A stretch of DNA of 7,783 nt. It comes from an uncultured Eggerthellaceae bacterium. GTDB lineage: Bacteria > Actinomycetota > Coriobacteriia > Coriobacteriales > Eggerthellaceae. A program made the translations under genes and the position numbers. The notes beneath the pieces are model-generated. The model did no database searches. It was not told where the DNA came from and was given only the letters and a program-made list of their open reading frames with translations. The DNA is taken from the NCBI GenBank assembly GCA_948829205.1, contig CAQLOA010000062.1, positions 1 to 7,783 of the forward strand. The letters run 5' to 3'. Below are positions 6,141 through 7,783 of the stretch, piece after piece (the first letter of the stretch is position 1; the number at the start of each line of letters is the position of its first letter).

Positions 6141-7352
6141 TTACCGCAGGTTGTAGGGGACGATGGTCTTGGGGAGGCCGTCAGTGCCGTAGATGATGTC
6201 GGGCTCGCCGGCGACGAGCGGCGCGAAGTAGGCAAGTGCCTCGTCGGTCACGCCCTGGTAGTCCTTGCGGATCCACTCGGCGGGGAAGTTCTTCACGAAG
6301 TTGGCGAACTCGGACGCAGGCCCTGCGAAGTACTCGGCGTTGTACGACCCGTCGGCGGCGCTTCCCCGCTTCACGCCAACCACCTGGGCCGTGAAGTCGG
6401 GGTCAGCCGCATGCATGTGCGCCGACACTCCCAGCTCGTAGGCCTCGGCCACGTCGATGCGCGCCTGCGCGAAGTTCGACGAGCGGGCCGCGCGGGAGAG
6501 GTCCTGCACGATGCCGCGCGGGGCCACGCCGGCATCCACGATCATCTGCTTCAGCGTGAGGGCCGCGCCACCCAGCACCGCGTGGGCGAAGCCGTCGTTG
6601 GCGCTGTCGCCGGCGCTCACGTAGGTGCCGTCCTCGTAGTGGGCTCCTTCGCTGACCACTATGTAACACGAGCCCTTCTCGTCCATCTTGCGCTGCACCT
6701 GCTGCAGGAACCAGTCGCGGTCGAAGTCCACCTCGGGTAGCACCAGCAGGTCGACGTCGCCCGAAAGGCAGCAGCTGGCAGCAAGCCATCCGGCGTCGCG
6801 GCCCATGGTCTCAAGCACGAAGACCTCGGGACGCGTGTAGGCGTCGTAGTCCAACCTCGTGGCGTGCGTCACCATGTTGGCCAGCTTCGCAGCGGAAGGG
6901 AATCCCGGGCAGTGGTCGGGGGGCACAAGGTCGTTGTCCACCGTCTTGGGAATGCCCACGAAGCGCTTGTCGCTGCCGTGGGCGCACGCCCATTCGCTGA
7001 GCGCGTCCACGGTGTCCATCGAGTCGTTGCCGCCTATGTAGAACATCACGTCGGCGTCGTTTTCGTCCATGACGCGCACGAGCTTGACGAAGTCCTCCTC
7101 CTGTCCGCGCCTCAGCTTGTAGCGGCAGGTGCCCAGCGCGCTCGATGGGGTCTGCTTGAGTATCTCTATCTCGGACCCGGGAACGTCGGTGAGGTCGTAC
7201 AGCTTGCCCGCCAGCACCCCTTCTATGCCGTGTATGCCGCCCAGCACCCTCCCGAACGTGGGGTTGAGCTGGTTCGCCCTTATCACTCCGGCCAGCGACG
7301 CGTTGATGACGGCGGTCGGCCCTCCAGACTGTGCGACTATGCAGTTTCCCAT
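6141..7352 (-). CDS. pfp: Pyrophosphate-dependent 6-phosphofructokinase
   Basis: The enzyme phosphorylates fructose-6-phosphate to fructose-1,6-bisphosphate, here predicted to use PPi instead of ATP and so to be reversible. The 403-residue product starts MGNCIVAQSGGPTAVIN (phosphate-donor loop), and has 'GGNDSMDT' at 107-114, 'PKTVDND' at 135-141 and 'ETMGRDAGW' at 181-189. D110 replaces the Gly that ATP enzymes need to fit the nucleotide (E. coli G104), and K136 replaces Gly of 'PGTIDND'. Both are established markers of PPi use. N109 stands where E. coli has D103, an Mg-linked position. The start at 7352 has GGAAGGG (7359-7365, minus strand) six bases upstream. In-frame starts further upstream would add non-family sequence across the promoter region. 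The gene is convergent to yigZ and divergent from recJ. An ATP-PFK is the alternative, which I consider unlikely. Confidence 0.93.
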   Translation of the reverse strand: MGNCIVAQSGGPTAVINASLAGVIRANQLNPTFGRVLGGIHGIEGVLAGKLYDLTDVPGSEIEILKQTPSSALGTCRYKLRRGQEEDFVKLVRVMDENDADVMFYIGGNDSMDTVDALSEWACAHGSDKRFVGIPKTVDNDLVPPDHCPGFPSAAKLANMVTHATRLDYDAYTRPEVFVLETMGRDAGWLAASCCLSGDVDLLVLPEVDFDRDWFLQQVQRKMDEKGSCYIVVSEGAHYEDGTYVSAGDSANDGFAHAVLGGAALTLKQMIVDAGVAPRGIVQDLSRAARSSNFAQARIDVAEAYELGVSAHMHAADPDFTAQVVGVKRGSAADGSYNAEYFAGPASEFANFVKNFPAEWIRKDYQGVTDEALAYFAPLVAGEPDIIYGTDGLPKTIVPYNLR

Positions 7353-7443
7353 GAGAGTCCCTTCCGGTCGTTCGAATCGGTCCGCCATGCGCCCGGTGGA
7401 TGGGCGTGGCCCCTGGCCTATGGCCCGGTCCTGGCGATTGACG

Positions 7444-7449
7444 ATTATA
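7444..7449 (-). promoter_or_regulatory. Candidate -10 box for pfp
   Basis: Read on the minus strand this is a perfect TATAAT, 91 bases before the pfp ATG, implying a leader of about 85 bases. No TTGACA-like -35 box sits 16-18 bases upstream (CCTACT is found at 17), so the call rests on the -10 box alone. The leader contains a short 5-bp hairpin (CGCCC/GGGCG, 7390-7406) of doubtful meaning. Confidence 0.35.
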
Positions 7450-7481
7450 GTTCCATATTCTTGTGTAGTAGGCGTGTGCGG

Positions 7482-7510
7482 CTGACATCGTTTCCTTATT
7501 GTGCGAAAAT
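7482..7510 (+). promoter_or_regulatory. Candidate housekeeping promoter for recJ
   Basis: CTGACA (7482-7487, five of six to TTGACA), a 17-base spacer, then GAAAAT (7505-7510, four of six to TATAAT), preceded by TGC (7502-7504), which gives an extended -10 (TGn). The start would be near 7517, about 33 bases before the recJ ATG. Spacing and extended -10 make this the best promoter in the window. Confidence 0.5.
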
Positions 7511-7549
7511 GGGCGAGAAAAGCGAAAACGTCCATAAACAAGGCAAGAT

Positions 7550-7783
7550 ATGTCCGCACAATTCAAGCTCAGGGGAGGCATGCCCGACAGGCATGCCAAA
7601 GAACAGGCTGCTCTGATTGCTCGCGAGCTGGGGCTTCCTCGGTTCGTGGCGTCGGTTATGGTTTCGCGGGGGATCGACACTCCCCAGGCGGCCAGGGACT
7701 TCATCGAGCCGTCGCTCGAACGCGACTGGCGCAACCCGTACGAAATCGAGGGCATGAAGGACGTGGTCGACGCCCTGGAAGAC
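7550..7783 (+). CDS. recJ: Single-stranded-DNA-specific exonuclease RecJ, N-terminal part only
   Basis: RecJ is a 5'-3' exonuclease acting on single-stranded DNA in recombination and repair. Only 78 codons are present; the frame is open to the right edge and the catalytic DHH motifs lie outside. The assignment rests on the typical RecJ opening: a helix 'ALIARELGLPRFVASVMVS', then 'RGIDTPQAARDFIEPSL' (40-56) and 'NPYEIEGM' leading into the first domain. ATG 7550 has AAGG (7540-7543) six bases upstream. The in-frame ATG at 7580 (residue 11) has a stronger AGGGGAGG just before it (7571-7578), but only one base away, too close for normal use, and it falls inside a palindrome. I prefer 7550 but the later start is possible. 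The gene diverges from pfp. Confidence 0.85.
   Translation, partial: MSAQFKLRGGMPDRHAKEQAALIARELGLPRFVASVMVSRGIDTPQAARDFIEPSLERDWRNPYEIEGMKDVVDALED
7577..7597 (+). repeat. Repeated 8-bp palindrome (stem-loop) over the recJ 5' end
   Basis: GGCATGCC occurs at 7577-7584 and again at 7590-7597, five bases apart. Each copy is its own reverse complement, so in RNA the two can form an 8-bp stem with loop CGACA. It contains the in-frame ATG at 7580 and the last two bases of the AGGGGAGG sequence. If formed, it would hide that alternative start. Confidence 0.6.

Noticed and set aside
5781..6740. A 319-codon plus-strand frame running through yigZ and the pfp 3' end
   Set aside because: It crosses the convergent boundary and both confirmed reading frames, and its sequence is arginine-rich without recognisable motifs.
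7353..7443. Riboswitch or structured leader before pfp
   Set aside because: Only short GC-rich stems (such as CGCCC/GGGCG at 7390-7406) are visible, as expected by chance in GC-rich DNA. No known riboswitch core was recognised.
6864..7616. A 250-codon plus-strand frame over the pfp 5' half and the recJ start
   Set aside because: It overlaps pfp and recJ, each supported by motifs, and crosses the divergent promoter region.

Overview
This GC-rich window carries eight recognisable genes. It reads as chromosomal housekeeping DNA from a high-GC Gram-positive bacterium. The short 'SPDVGR' form of PRPP synthetase, the single PPi-type phosphofructokinase and the long GlmU point to Actinomycetota. 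A class Coriobacteriia (Eggerthellaceae-like) source is my best guess, by inference only; I ran no search. No stretch longer than 300 bases lacks a gene, and I see no mobile element, CRISPR array, tRNA or rRNA.

Layout. The window opens inside a ribosome hibernation factor gene (hpf, minus strand, 3' end cut off by the window edge). A 139-bp divergent intergenic region (391-529) separates it from nhaA, a Na+/H+ antiporter of unusual length on the plus strand. A 151-bp gap (2291-2441) holding two stem-loops leads to a compact plus-strand cluster: glmU (UDP-GlcNAc synthesis), prs (PRPP synthesis), pth (peptidyl-tRNA hydrolase) and yigZ (IMPACT/UPF0029 family). Gaps after glmU are 66 bp, 8 bp and a 4-bp overlap, so these four are probably one operon. 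The glmU-prs-pth order is a classic arrangement in Gram-positive bacteria. yigZ converges on pfp (minus strand), and the 17 bp between them are exactly one hairpin. A 197-bp divergent promoter region (7353-7549) then separates pfp from recJ (plus strand), which runs off the right edge after 78 codons.

How the genes relate. GlmU releases pyrophosphate and the neighbouring convergent pfp encodes a kinase with the PPi-type active-site signature, so the window holds both a source and a user of PPi. HPF and Pth act on ribosomes or stalled translation products, and YigZ belongs to a family with translation-linked eukaryotic relatives. NhaA is a membrane protein for sodium and pH homeostasis. I do not see an undescribed multi-gene system. 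The most unusual items are the non-coding structures: a pair of mutually exclusive hairpins before glmU, a SigB-like promoter before hpf, and a palindrome over the recJ start region. NhaA's long cytoplasmic additions are also unusual.
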